Source of the DNA: Neopestalotiopsis rosae
Taxonomy: Eukaryota; Ascomycota; Sordariomycetes; Amphisphaeriales; Sporocadaceae
Length of the DNA stretch: 64,000 nt
Direction of reading: 5' to 3'
Assembly (NCBI GenBank): GCA_023078685.1
Contig: JALGAS010000002.1
Span: 744,001-808,000, forward strand
Position numbers and translations under genes: made by a program
In this document: positions 1 through 12,152 of the stretch, in pieces
How positions within the stretch are numbered: position 1 is the stretch's first letter
Layout of the letters: every line of letters begins with the position of its first letter
Notes under the pieces: generated by a model
The model's input: only the letters and a program-made list of their open reading frames with translations
What the model was told of the DNA's origin: nothing
The model's database searches: none

Positions 1-2226
1 CCTGCACATATTAGCACTCTATGCCAGTGAAGTCGTATGAATCTCTCGAAAGATCGAGCCATTGCTTGACTTACCAGTGCACGTATATCGAAAAGTAGTT
101 TTCGTTGCTCTGCAGGAGTAACATGCAGCTCTGGTGCTTATCTAGCGTAGCCCGTGCAGCTTCAATGCAGTTGGCGTTGAAAGTTGTAGGCGCATTGAGT
201 GATCGCGGAGCCGCTCGATACACCATGGTCAGTAATGAGAGGCGGAGAATCTCGTCTGATAGTTTGAAGAATTCCAACAAAGTCTCACCAGTGGCTTGCT
301 TTGCTATATCGAACCATTTCATCTATGGTGTGATGGTCAGTTTTCAGTAAACTTGTAATATCCGCGGACACGTAATTCTAGCATACGTTGGTCTCTAGTG
401 TTGCCCTTTCGAGTTCGTGCAGAGCTGAAACGAGAGAATCAACTCTATGCTGCCGTACATCGTGAGGCTGAACAAGTGAGTTTGGGCTGTACAACATCTC
501 GTATGTATTTCCTTGACACCGGGCAGTTTCGATCCACAGGGCAAAGTATGCAGATAGAGGGCCATGTTTCGGATCAGATGTCGATGGCCGGGGCAACGTG
601 ATATCCCAGTTAGGAATTGTTGAAGCTCGGCCGAGACGAAGCGAAAGACTCTTGTCGACAAAGTACGCACTCCAAAATAGAAACTTGTTGTAATCAACGT
701 CGTCTGGTGTATTATTTGCCATTGATTCCGCGCGGTGATATCCCAGAGTCTGACACAACTCTGATGCTTTTGACGATAGTGACCAAGCCAACGAGGGTTT
801 GGAGATGTCTATTGCGTAAAATGCCTAAAATTCGGATCAGGTATAAAGCATTCCGCGGGCCATCAGGAAGTACTTACGCCAAAAGTGAGGGCGATGATCG
901 TATTCGAAGTTGCTGGGAGATGTAAAGGCAGATTGGATAAGGCCGTCTCGAGATTATCGCGACACTCCCGAGCATGTTTCAGATACTCCTCTTTCTTGTT
1001 GGCCGGGGCGTGAAATACGAAGTCGGAAAAGAGGGAGTAAAGTCCGGCATTGACATTGATAAAGTCGGCTTCTGAATACTCTTCACAGAAGTACACATTC
1101 ATGCACATATCAGAGAAGCGCTGAAACGGCAGAAACTCGTAGATCCAGCCATGCCCCATAAGCCGTTGAGCTTTACATCTATAGTATCAGCTCGGAACTC
1201 ACGACCGGTTCGAAGTATCCTAGAAGGTACTTACTCTTGGCCAGTTGGATCAGGGGAGCTGCCTTCTCAAGGGAGGCATCTCGCATTGGGGAAGCCTCGA
1301 GCGCTGGACCGGGCTTGCGTTGGGATACGACATCTCGCTCGCAACAGTCTGCTGTCGCAAGCCACTTACAACGTGAGAGAGTGAATCTAAGGACTCGCGC
1401 ATACCATCGCAATCACCACCCATGATCTTTTGCAAGAATTGCTTGGCAAAAAGCGAGTGTGCAGCCATTGAGGAGTCACCTTCCACCACCATTCCATTAG
1501 CAGGCTCAAGATCAGCTGCTCGAGAACCCGAGGCCGACGGCCTGGATTGCGCAGAAGCTCCATCGGATACTTGAGGACTGCCACTGACGGAACGGCGAGC
1601 TGGGTCGATACTTTTCAACAGTTCCAGCAACCCGTTGAGCTTACTGTCTATCTGGTCTATTTTCCTTTCACTAGATCACCAAGAATGGTGGGTTAGAGAA
1701 GCTCAAACATGGGACATTTAAAGAGCAAGGCAAAGATCAAGAGGATCGCCTATGCCCATGGAGGGGAGCCAAATATGATGGGATGGAAGATACGGTTCAA
1801 ACATACTATTGAGGTGTGAGGAGAATACGTGTGCGTTTCTCTTTGACTTTGGTGTCGATCCGGGTACATTCGATCTTCAGGCGTACACAGTGTTGACAGG
1901 GCACTTCTCTGTTACAACGAACCTTTAAAGTGACCACACGAATCAGTATTGAATAACTCGTATAATTCGCAGCAAGCACCTCTGTTGACGGGATGCCGTT
2001 CGAAAGTCCAAGACAAAGGTCTTCTCAACGTACCTTGCGTGTACGACATGCATCGCACTATTGTCGCGTCAGCTACAATTCGATAGAATTATGGCCATCA
2101 ATGCGCAGTAAACTGGATGGACAGTCTTACACTACGTTGATCTGGCAGTTGAACAATATCTGTGGGATTGTGGTCATCTGGGGTACCATCCGAAGCGGCT
2201 TGAGCAGTTGCTTGATTGTTCTCCAT
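1..2226 (-). CDS. Zn2Cys6 fungal-specific transcription factor (partial)
   Basis: Zinc-cluster regulator with a fungal_trans middle region, expected to act in the nucleus; target genes unknown. Proposed exons on the minus strand: 2226-2131, 2057-2034, 1922-1829, 1656-1370, 1295-1235, 1170-878, 824-387, 322-75, and base 1 onward outside the window, giving 514 codons so far, all in frame. Residues 33-60 form a canonical cluster, C-x2-C-x6-C-x5-C-x2-C-x6-C (CDAC...CNREVPCQHC...C). An Asp/Leu-rich dimerisation-type linker follows (QIDSKLNGLLELL). Then come family hallmarks: GWIYEFLPFQRF, YFCEEYSEADFINVNAGLY, DISKPSLAWSL and CQTLGYHR. The start at 2226 is the only ATG joining cleanly to the cluster. 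The last intron (74-2) ends in a good branch site and CAG, so the missing C-terminus continues left. It is divergent from the GH43 gene at 3907. The cluster and domain assignment is firm; individual splice sites are my inference. Confidence 0.85.
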
Positions 2227-3906
2227 TGCACGACGCGATCGGATCGACCGCGGGTGACAAAGTTGACCTGCAGGCTCGCGAGATGGTAGCGTCAGTCTCC
2301 AAGACCCGAAGAACTACATCAATGAGACAGGTCTTGATAAGCGTGTAGCTAGAAATTCTGGATGACCCAAATAGGAGTCTAACATCCAGCCAGATGCATT
2401 TGTGAACGAATGGTGCTGCCTGCCATTGAACCAAGATGACTAATTTGATGCTCGGAACGAGCTCCACAATTGTTACTGACGTACCTTCCGACATGTAACG
2501 CCTATTCAACGAAGCACCAGGCCTTTACTTTACGACTTTTTCCTTCATGGAAACAAAATAAATAAATTCATTTCCCAGAGTATATCAAATGACTACTTGT
2601 AGACTCAATCGTTTCGCCAGGTCTTGAGCTAAATACATTGCTGTGTTATATAATGAGCTTTTTCGGGGAGACAGAAAAGGTCTACCGTGACATAGTGCAA
2701 AAACTCGGAGCTTGTGCTACTTTGCCCAGTATGCGCCTCGAAGATGATACTTGCCACGTCTTGTTGTGTACTGACCCTTGTTTGAATGGCCCAATATGCG
2801 AGTAACGAATGTAATACTGCATTAAATCAGGAAGAAAAAAACTTCCACAGATCGTTTTCACTTCTTACAAGATCGAGAACCAACCGATTTTCTGCAGTAT
2901 TGAAACAAGCAGCGAAGAATGTCCCTTCGGAGTCTTGGAATTTTGTCCATCAAGTGAATAAAAGACCTAGCTGTCGTCTTCAGCCCCATGTCGAAGTCCA
3001 GCTTTTATACAAAACCAGATTTAACGCCAAAACTGAAGCTTATCCGCTTACATCCGTCGTTGGGCAGCGCCTCCCTTCTATACGGCAACTGCAGGTAGGC
3101 ACCAAGATAGATTTAAAGATAGAATTAAACACGACTGGGGACGGTTTATCCCCACCAAGTTGGGTCAAGGATACACCTGAATGCCTTTTCAATCGTATAG
3201 ATCGTATAATGATGATCTCGACACATACTAATGCGGCCGCATTTTGAACTTGAGACTTCCTGGCTACAGCGGAACGATGCTCATTCCCTAAATAGACTCT
3301 CCGTCTATTTATACATTATTCGTTTGTTTGAGAAGCTAATTCCTTCCAGAAACTAGACGCAACTCTAGAAACTAGATGGCATATGACATTGCCACAAGCC
3401 AGAATGGTGAGAGTCTTACTCCTTTTGCCGATTCAGCGGCACGGCGATGGGCGATCTATGGCAGGGGCAGAATATTATTAATGCTGTTCATGTTACATGT
3501 CAGCACGCCCAGTCCATAGTCTCCAGGCAGATGATTTTGTTCTCAGGGGTCCTGTAATTCTAAGCCTTGCTCTAGCAGCCATTTCAGGGCCACCAATCAT
3601 GCTGTTAGCCATGAGGCTTATCCAGCGCCTCTTCCGTCGTAAGTAATGGAACCAAGGATCATCTGAGCCTCGCCGCCAAGAAGGCAGTCTACCAGTTCTG
3701 TATGGTGAGAATTGTGGCGGAGAAGGATGGTGGCTTACTTTGTCAGGAACTTGAGAGCAGATTTATACGACTAAGGAGAGCATGATCGTGCGTTGATCGA
3801 GTATATAGTGGGATGCGATCGTTACACATTTGGCGATTAATTTATGTAAATTCACTATCCAACTACTCATTTGTATTTATATCATCTTTATCAAGCATTT
3901 ACCATC
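2227..3906. other. Intergenic region between divergent TF and GH43 genes
   Basis: About 1.7 kb between the head-to-head zinc-cluster regulator and the GH43 gene, so it should hold both promoters. The longest open frame inside (2786-3247 +, 153 codons) has no recognisable domain, no signal peptide and no clear start context, and I do not call it a gene. No tRNA or intact repeat is visible. Confidence 0.5.
3801..3808 (+). promoter_or_regulatory. TATA-like box of the GH43 gene
   Basis: GTATATAG lies about 100 bp before the chosen GH43 start at 3907. Spacing and orientation suit a TATA box with a short leader. This is inferred from sequence alone. Confidence 0.4.
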
Positions 3907-5007
3907 ATGTCTGCTTTTCGCAAAGGCTTCTTGCCTTCCCGCCTGGCTTTAATAGCTGTGTTTTGGCTGTTGAGCGCACTGGTAGCCGGCAAGAGGCTCA
4001 CCGGCGGCGCCGATCCGTCATTTATGCAGTATGGTGGACTATACATCTCAGTCGGCTCAGACGGAGGAGCAATTTGGATTCATCAGGCAGACTCCATTGA
4101 AGGTCTTGGTACTGCCGAGGGCAAGAAAATCTGGTCCGCCGATACCGCCGCAACCGAGGACCTGACCGATGTCTGGGCCCCCGAAATCCTCAGGTACGGT
4201 GTCGATACCTATATTTACTTTGCTGCGGCAAAAAAGGGCGATAATGCAGAGCATCGAATGTATTGGATCCACGCCGGACAGCCAATGGACGACTGGTCGC
4301 AGGAAACCAAGCTAGACCTACCCGACGACCAGTGGGCCATTGATGGTTTACTGGTACCCTACTCCGGTAGTCTCTATTTTGTCTGGTCAGGCTGGGAGTC
4401 GAACCCTAGCGGAGAGCAGAACCTGTACATCTGCCGCATGAATAGTCCGACCGAGCCCACGGGAAGCCGCTATATCATCTCACAGCCTCGAGAAGGATTT
4501 GAGCAGGGCGATAGCCCCCTGGTCAACGAGGGTCCGGAAGCCATCATTGATCCAAACGGTCAGCTTCACATTGTGTACTCGTGCAACGGCAGCTGGCGCG
4601 AGAACTACTGCCTTGCCGACCTTCGTCTCAGAAAGGGCGGCGATCCGCTTTATGTGTGGGATTGGTACAAGTCCAACGGATGCCTTTTCGGTTCCAACCA
4701 GGGCAAGTTGATGCAAGGTTGGGATGCCACTCTCTGGATTGATGGGCCGGGTCACCACACCTTTGCACTCCCGGATGGCAACATCTATGAGGCTCCCGAC
4801 GGCGTGGACCATTACCCCTTTGTCTTCCATGGTGTCAGCAAGGAAGAAGTGGCAAACGGAGGATACTCGTGGGGAAAACGCTCTCTGTACACCGGAACTT
4901 ATGTTTGGTGGTCTGACACAATATACTCTCGAAAGGGATGCTTTGGTTGTGATGAACCTCTGAGTGATAAAGGCTTCAGCTTCAAGTTCTTTGAAGATGA
5001 ACTGTAA
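3907..5007 (+). CDS. Secreted GH43 family glycoside hydrolase (arabinosidase/xylosidase type)
   Basis: Single-exon, 366-residue protein. Residues about 10-28 form a hydrophobic signal peptide (SRLALIAVFWLLSALVAG), so it should be secreted. The rest is one five-bladed-propeller GH43 domain. D36 in GGADPSF is the likely base, D146 in WAIDGLLV the pKa modulator, and E208 in LVNEGPEAI the acid. VWAPEI (89-94), LYFVWSGW and GPGHHTF are further GH43 hallmarks. Family members remove arabinose or xylose from arabinan and xylan side chains; exact specificity cannot be read from sequence. The ATG at 3907 was preferred over an in-frame one at 3871 because it gives a clean signal peptide and lies in a good context (accatcATG). 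It is divergently placed from a Zn2Cys6 factor. Confidence 0.88.
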   Translation: MSAFRKGFLPSRLALIAVFWLLSALVAGKRLTGGADPSFMQYGGLYISVGSDGGAIWIHQADSIEGLGTAEGKKIWSADTAATEDLTDVWAPEILRYGVDTYIYFAAAKKGDNAEHRMYWIHAGQPMDDWSQETKLDLPDDQWAIDGLLVPYSGSLYFVWSGWESNPSGEQNLYICRMNSPTEPTGSRYIISQPREGFEQGDSPLVNEGPEAIIDPNGQLHIVYSCNGSWRENYCLADLRLRKGGDPLYVWDWYKSNGCLFGSNQGKLMQGWDATLWIDGPGHHTFALPDGNIYEAPDGVDHYPFVFHGVSKEEVANGGYSWGKRSLYTGTYVWWSDTIYSRKGCFGCDEPLSDKGFSFKFFEDEL

Positions 5008-6679
5008 GGAATATGGCGCCGCAGAACTTTGACTGAAGATGTTGAAAGATGTACTATTTTTCGGTTGTTTGGTATACTCGTTTACAGATCCATAGATTTC
5101 TTAGTTATGACTATATTGTGTTGAGTATTTGCATCTCTCCATTTGCAATGAAAGCGGTGGGTGTATGAAGTTGGTAAGTATGGACGAATGATTTCTTGTA
5201 ATGAAAACAATATTTTGCTGTCCATTCATGCTAAAGATGGGCCTGGTGAGCTACACTGAATAGACTGTATATGGAAAATCGGCTTGTAGGTCTCAGACTG
5301 CCCCTGTATTGGTCAGTCTCATTCTTGGTAGTTTGATTCCTCTGTTGAACAGACTTAGCTAGAGCTAACAGGTTACAACTTCCGAGCAAATACACACCGC
5401 GAGAATGTTGAAGCTCATACGCCAAGAAATTCGTGAGTAAGAAGAAGATAGCTTACATTACTATCTATCCTATGAGTGATGATGTCGGAGTTTGTGGAAT
5501 GATGGCGCATGAAGCTAAGTGGATGGACGGATCGACAACCGAGAGCGGGGTCACTCTAATTCTTGCCTATTGCTTGATCGAGCCAGCATATGGATAAGAA
5601 TCGCACCATCATGTACACATTTGATCTCGACATGGGTGCAGTCTTGGTCGTCGCTCACGATTCCGCGACTTGTCAAAATGAACCGCAGCGCGGATCGAAG
5701 CGATATAGCAATTCGACAGCTCTCCAGCATTGCTTTACTCGTCCGATCTTCAGTATTGATCAGGCATAGAACTAGCAGAGACCACGACCGTAAAATCAGA
5801 TTGTAAATGCACTCCAAGCTCTTGCTGGGTGTCGATGTTGTTTTTGGGTAGAGGAAAGCGGCCTATGTAGAGAGTTTATATTTCCTATGATGTGAAGGTG
5901 TCCGCATAATATTGTAGATACTCAAACTACCAAGAGACCCGTCTCGCATATGCAGTGGTTTGGATACAGGGTACCGCAACAAAAAGTTGCAATTAAATGC
6001 GAAGCCAGAATCTAGTATACACGGGTGTTATAGCATGAAGTGAAGGCTGATGACTGGACCCCAAAGAAGATAGAGTTTCGGAACAAGCACATCAATGGAT
6101 AAAGACATACCTTAGCACATCCTCAGTTCTGTAAGGACAAAAGCGCAGATGTCCCGCTAAGGCAGGCACGGACCTTCTAGCCGTAGAGAGGCTAACCTGT
6201 TGCAGAAGTATCCTTCTGAACATGTTCTTCTGGTTGGTCTCTTCGGTATGTGGGGCAAGGAGAAATGTCGTCACTCACAGAGTCGGTGGCAGTTCCTTCG
6301 AGACCCCGAAATTTCCAAAGTGCTGGGATTGGGCTTAGAGCGGAATTGGCAACTGCACTCAGCAGCAGCGAAAATGGTCCAGGTCCAGGTCCAGGTCCAG
6401 TGCGTTGGTGGTGGTGCACACGCACTGCAGCCGCCGACCGCCTGCTGATCATTCTCCTCATCCTCTCTCCCATGGTCACCAACGCACCGATCTTCTGACC
6501 ACTTTCTTCTCGCTGTGAATTACTCCTCTTCTCTAAGGTCATGCCTTTGGGTAACAAGTGCATTTGATTGCGAGAGTTTCAGCAACTATTCTCTAAACGA
6601 CCCTCGAACTTGCATTGAAGTCACCACTCCTCGCACCACACTACCACATTTGGCATCTTTTTGCCCACAACCCACCGCG
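5008..6679. other. Intergenic region GH43 to SAP30-like gene
   Basis: About 1.7 kb holding the 3' region of the GH43 gene and the promoter of the SAP30-like gene. Small frames here (such as 5551-5817 and 6192-6563 on minus) resemble nothing I know. The only clear structure is the short hexanucleotide repeat listed separately. Confidence 0.5.
6376..6400. repeat. Hexanucleotide microsatellite (GGTCCA)4
   Basis: Four tandem copies of GGTCCA plus one base, about 280 bp upstream of the SAP30-like start, in the likely promoter or leader. Confidence 0.9.
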
Positions 6680-7320
6680 ATGCCTCCCGCAAAGTCGAGA
6701 GCGAACCACGACGACTCCAAGTCGGACGCACCGAGTACAAAAGAGAAGAATGGCACAGGCTCGAAAGAAAATCACACCAACGGAGGCACCAAACTTCGCC
6801 GAGTCGCCAGCTCTGCTGGGTCAAATTTGAAAGAGGTTGCTACAATCAATGGACACTCTGCTGTTGCGACCACTCCAGCTGCACCACAACCAGCTCTTCC
6901 TCCAGGGGTATGACAGAAAACCCTACCAAAGCTTCTCTGAACACTTTCATGTCTCAGACATAAATAATACTAACGTTTGATTTGCTGCAGCTGAATTGGT
7001 CTTCATTCGATCGAGAACTCCTCCACGATTACCGCCGCGAACACAACCTCGACACTCCGACCGCCTTTGCCTTACCGTACCACCAAATTGTTCTATCGCG
7101 GCCCGGTTCGATAGGTCTCTGCTCTCCTTCCATGGCCAGGAAACGACAATACAGGAGACAGAGCAGAAACGAGCTCACACAAGTTGTACGAAAGCATTTC
7201 AACGGGCTTGGAATTCAGGAGAACGAGGTTGTGGTCAACTTTCTGCACAAGGTGAAAAATCCAGGCGTCACGAGGCCTCGGCGGGATAAAAATCTACCAC
7301 ATGCATCCCCCATGCCTTGA
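6680..7320 (+). CDS. SAP30-type Sin3-binding histone deacetylase complex subunit
   Basis: Two exons (6680-6907, 6991-7320) give 185 residues. The intron starts GTATGA and ends TTTGCTGCAG, with a perfect TACTAAC branch site. Residues 1-76 are a low-complexity Lys/Ser/Ala-rich tail. Residues 77-185 carry the SAP30 Sin3-binding pattern: LNWSSFDRELLHDYRREHNL, TPTAFALPYHQIVLSRPG, SPSMARKRQYRRQSRNEL, and VRKHFNGLGIQENEVVVNFL. In yeast and animals such proteins bridge Sin3 to the Rpd3 deacetylase, acting in transcriptional repression in the nucleus. The start at 6680 follows ccaccgcg; longer in-frame extension is possible but lies in leader-like sequence. Stand-alone gene; downstream mdj1 runs in the same direction. 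Confidence 0.87.
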
Positions 7321-8213
7321 TTACGACTTGACCATGATTTGGAAAGTTTGAGTGGTATATATGTGGTGGCATGGCATTCTTTGATACCCGGTCGTTGACA
7401 TTTTTTTTTCTTCGTTCGCGCATTGGGACTGGGAGTTTTTTCGGCGCAAGGCGTAACAATGGGTCGCAGCATTGCGTTCAACGGGTCAGTGATAGGTTCA
7501 CGGCATTTGGTTCGCTCTCTTGCATGAATTGCAAAGACTTCAAAACGGTCATAATTAGTTGTTTTTGTCAATATTTCCCTCGAAAAGTACATACAATATC
7601 ATCAGTACACAGTTGTTTTCCATCACGCACGCGCAAGATCAATCGCTATCGGCTAGGTAGTTGATTGCGCCGGTCATCACCCACTTTCCCATAAATTGTG
7701 TGGAGTAGAGGCATAGTAGCTACACAAGTCATCGGAGCTTACAAGCGGTTCGCGTCCCGATGCCGCTCAGCGCCTGGCGCTACAGCCTACGCGGGACTTG
7801 ACTTTCGACACGCGCCATCCACTGTTCAATTACCGAGCAGCAGCGCTGGACGGCACCAAAATGTGTATGCTAAGAAAAAACCACTTTAATCCCCATTCTT
7901 GCCTCAGGCAGCAATCAAGCTAGCTAGCTGCAAAGCTCCATAGTCTCAAGCAATTACGTTGACGCCGATTGGCGTGCAGCAAACGTTAGCTCGGCAGACG
8001 ACGGCTACCCCAAAAAGTTTTTGGATGCTTCCAGTCGCTTCAAGATATTATATGTCGTCAACCCCCATCGTTCGCATCTTTGTAGTTCGTTCAATGCTGG
8101 CGCGCATGTGATTTTTCTTCTCGCACCCATCAGTGCTCTAGCTGATCATAATACACTACGGCCCTCTATTCGATTTTGTACCCATGAGCACATGTCTTGA
8201 TTGAAAGAAAAAG
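7321..8213. other. Intergenic region SAP30-like to mdj1
   Basis: About 0.9 kb with the 3' end of the SAP30-like transcript and the mdj1 promoter. I see no coding frame, RNA gene or convincing heat-shock element. Confidence 0.5.
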
Positions 8214-10012
8214 ATGAATTCCACTGTTTTAACAAAGGCCGCGCTCCCGTCGCGATGGCTCTCGCCTGCCCAGATATACCGGAGACAAAAATTGCGCGAG
8301 AGTCTACGGAAACGTACACCTACAAGGACATTGGTCTACGCCGCCCGAAGACCGAATGAATGCACAGCAAAGCAATCGTGTGCACCACAAGGCCAGAGAA
8401 GGGTAGGTCCCTTATACATGAATCCCTCTCATGCGCAAGTGCTGTTTACTCTAACATGTACACAATCTACAGTCTTTCCGTGCTACGCCAAACACTTTTG
8501 CGGCCGTACGTGATCCTTACAAGACCCTCGGCGTGGCCAAGGGAGCTACTCCGGCAGACATCAAGAAAGCATACTACGGCTTGGCCAAGAAATATCATCC
8601 TGATACCAACAAGGATGCCGGCGCAAAGGACAAGTTTGGCGAAATCCAATCCGCATACGAGATATTGTCAGACCCGAAGAAGAAGGAACAATTTGATCAA
8701 TTTGGCGCTGCTGGGTTTGACTCGAATGGTGAGCCGCAACCTGGTGGCTTTGGTGGAGGCGGCGGTTTCGGTGCTGGTGGTCCCTTCTCGGGCTTTAGCG
8801 GAGGATTCGGTGGCCAGGGCGGCTTTGGAGCCAACATTAACCTCGACGACCTCTTCTCGCATTTCACCGGCGGGGCGAATCCATTTGGCGGCGCTGGCGG
8901 CGGACGACGTGGCCGGAGCCCTTTCCAGCAGGAGATTCTGGTCGGAGAAAATATCGAGGTCCAAACCAGCATATCGTTTATGGAAGCAGCAAAAGGCACA
9001 TCGAAGACAATCACTATACACCCTACAGTTCTTTGCGGTACTTGCTCAGGAAGCGGCCTAAAGACTGGCACGAAACGAACCGAGTGCAAGTCCTGTGGTG
9101 GTACTGGAACAGAAATGCACTTTTTGACCGGTGGATTCCAGATGGCATCAACCTGTTCATCGTGTAAGGGCTCGGGCCAGACCACACCTCGAGGATCCGA
9201 GTGCCGGACATGCAGCGGAAACGGCGTGGTACGCGACCGCAAGACCATCACGGTGGATATCCCTGGTGGCATTGAGGACGGCATGCGGCTGCGGGTGGAC
9301 GGCGAAGGCGATTCGCCCGCTCTTGGCGATGCAGCACCACCCAATGCTCGTACCTCTCGTGGAGACTTGTATGTCTTGGTTCGTGTGGCCGCAGACCCCA
9401 AGTTTAAGCGGAGTGGCTCCGACATTCTCTATACCGCAACTCTTCCCTTGACGACAGCTTTGCTGGGAGGCGAGGCAGTAATACCTACACTCGACGGCGA
9501 GGTGGCAGTCAAAATCGGCACGGGCACCAACACTGGAGACAAGATTACCCTGGGTGGGATGGGAATGAAGAAGCTCAACGGGCGTAGGGGCGGCTCCGGA
9601 GACCTGAAGGTCGAGTTCAGAGTGGCCATGCCAAAATACTTGTCGGCAAATCAGCGAACTATTGTAGAAATGCTGGCCGATGAGATGGGCGATAAGACGG
9701 CCAAGCGGATCATGAATGTCAAGATGCCCGAGTAAGTTTTCCGCACACCGAAAAATCATGCATACATGTGCCTAGAAGCTAACTTTTGCGAATAGTTCCA
9801 ACCCATCACCGAACCCGTCCAAAGACGATGACCCTGCTTCACACAAAAACGAGGGTTTCCTGAAGTCGATCTGGCACAACTTGACCAACCATCCCGCTCA
9901 CCAAAACCAGTCGGAGCAATCAGCCTCCGATTCTAAGCAAAAGCCCGACGGAGCCGCTGAGAAGAAAGCTGACGAAGAGCCAAAGAAGGAGTCTGGCTCG
10001 GGCTCGGGCTAG
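8214..10012 (+). CDS. mdj1: Mitochondrial DnaJ (Hsp40) co-chaperone Mdj1
   Basis: Three exons (8214-8402, 8473-9731, 9796-10012) give 554 residues. Residues 1-63 are Arg/Ser/Thr-rich without acidic stretches, fitting a mitochondrial presequence. The J domain begins near [11 protein letters not shown] (77-87) with its HPD motif at 105-107. A Gly/Phe-rich linker follows (about 150-205). Four CxxCxGxG zinc repeats start at about 251, 268, 291 and 307. A C-terminal substrate-binding region follows, then an Asp/Lys/Ser-rich tail ending GSGSG. This is the type I DnaJ plan. Mdj1 stimulates the ATPase of the matrix Hsp70 Ssc1 and helps folding of imported proteins. The ssc1 gene lies in this same window at 29770. 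The short last exon was joined by phase (GA|T) and ends in the only sensible stop. Confidence 0.95.
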
Positions 10013-12152
10013 TCGGATATTAAAGCTACAGGCGAAGACGCTTCATGCTTAAGACCGTACCATACGGTTGTAACGGACACCACGAAATCTAGAGATATAG
10101 ACCGACGTTGTGGTTTGCATTGGGCGGCGTGTTCGAGAAAAAATAGGAGTTTTAAATAGCCTGCCAACAGCATCGAAAAGCTGTGCAGTGCACATTCTAT
10201 TTGATAAATCATGTATACTAGGGGGAAAGAAAGACGTTGAATGACCCAAACAACCTCTCTCCTCAATCAGAGACGAATCACGTTATCCGGATTGATCTTG
10301 AAGTGTTGCCGATATCTCTGCTGCGCCTTAATGTCTGTGTGCATTTAATAATGATTTATGGATCTGAATCTGATCCCTATTTAATTTACTATAGTACTTA
10401 GTATAAGTAATCGCAGCACTGGGGATAATGCGGTGCACAGGTCTGACAAACAAACTGCCGTCAATTTCACAGGTGGCCGCAAAACGAGCGACCCTTGTGT
10501 CTCATGCCGATTCCGCAAGTACCTGAGTACTGATTACCTTAAGAAGTGTGAAGTATGCATCGTTTGAGCGGAAGCGCAGAACCCTGGCCTACATTTCTGG
10601 CCCAGAGGGGTCTTGTAGGATAGCCGCTGGATCAAAGAGGGTGCGATTCCAAGGGCTGGCGAATCAGGACGGGGATTAGGCATTGAGCACCTCGAATGGA
10701 AAGGTGGCTGCATAGGTTCATATGTCGTGTATCAATGCGCGGCTCCAGTGGTCTGGAACGACTGGTTGTTCAAGCTGGCTTGGGGGTTTCGGCACATTGG
10801 ACTTGGGTGAATATGTATGTAATCCACAGGACAGCAAGTGCCTCCTAGGTCTATGAGGGCGCGTTGCATTGTCACAAATTCGCGATTTATATCACACAGA
10901 CTGGCTTGAAAGTGCCCGACGGACCGGGGTTCATATCTCTCTCCATGGGGGTTGGTTGTGCAAAGTTCAAAACACTAACTGCCCAAACTACAACTACCGA
11001 GCGTAAGCGATTCAAATCCATACACCTTATACTTCGTAGATCAAATAACCAAGACAAAGCATGCACCGACCAGCAATTACTAAACATGGACTGATACAAT
11101 GACTTTTGATCAGTGGATGCCACAAGCAGCGACAGGCTTTGCAGGCTTCAATATTATACATCAATGGCTGCAGGCGATATCTTAAGTAGCATCCAGAGGC
11201 ATTCGGCAAGGAAGACCCCGCCAACACGTCCCCTCTGGCTTTCTGGGCTGGGATATATCAGTAGTCGATTAAGCGTGGGAGGTTCGGCGGATCAATGATC
11301 TGCTTTCAAACGGACCAGGTATGTTGCTGTAAGTAGCTTGAGTACCTGCTAGGCCGCCGAACTAAACATCAGCCCAGCTTCGCTCGGCGGCTACGTACCG
11401 TAACTTCAAGCTATCAAGTTAAAGTCGGTCAATACGCATACACAGGCTTCTCGACTGCTACCAGGTACCGAGACTCGTAGCCACTTGAATTATTTCTGCC
11501 TGGAATATTCCACCTACATTACAGCATTATCACAGGCGCGCCGCGTAATACTGAGCGTTTTTTCATGCATCTGCGGTCTGACGAAGCCATCGACAAACTA
11601 CCCTGGTAACAATTCTTCAGCAGTTGCTCCAATTTACAAAACAGAGCAGCTTCCCTCCACTACTGTGCCGTCATACCTACCTAAACTCCCCGCCATTTCG
11701 ACATCCTCATTACTACCTTACTCGCCGTCAGCATGATCACAGGTGGCCTGATACCTGTTCATTACCTCGACAGCTACTAAAAAACGTGGGTTTTGGAGAG
11801 TCGGCCTTCCCTCCGTGCTCTAGATATTCATAGGTACTCAGCGCTGGCTTTGGCTTGTTGGGCTGCCACTGACTGGAGTAACCGCCGAAGACCCCGCCCC
11901 CAATTGCCCCACGATACCTACCAACCGCTCTACCTACGACGGTACAAAGATCCCTTGCCAAAGACACAAGACAAGCAAGCCAACAAATACGAGGCACACC
12001 GCACCCATCTGTTGGCAGCGCCTGGAGAGTCGAGAGCAGCAGAACCTCTTTGCAGGAACTGTCAGGAGGTCACTGTCTCGCAGTGCGTCCCCCCGGAAAC
12101 TGTTGATCTACGGGCGATACGTCGAGCGAGCAATTAGGCCGCGCTGCCCACC
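10013..12152. other. Intergenic region mdj1 to bro1
   Basis: About 2.1 kb with no supported gene. It holds several copies of GTACCT/AGGTAC (near 10519, 11344, 11463 and 11833). Small frames (such as 11793-12137 +) look like leader sequence of bro1, not proteins. Confidence 0.5.

Noticed and set aside
2786..3247. 153-codon plus-strand frame in the TF-GH43 spacer
   Set aside because: No recognisable domain and AT-rich codon use like the surrounding spacer; could be real but unsupported.
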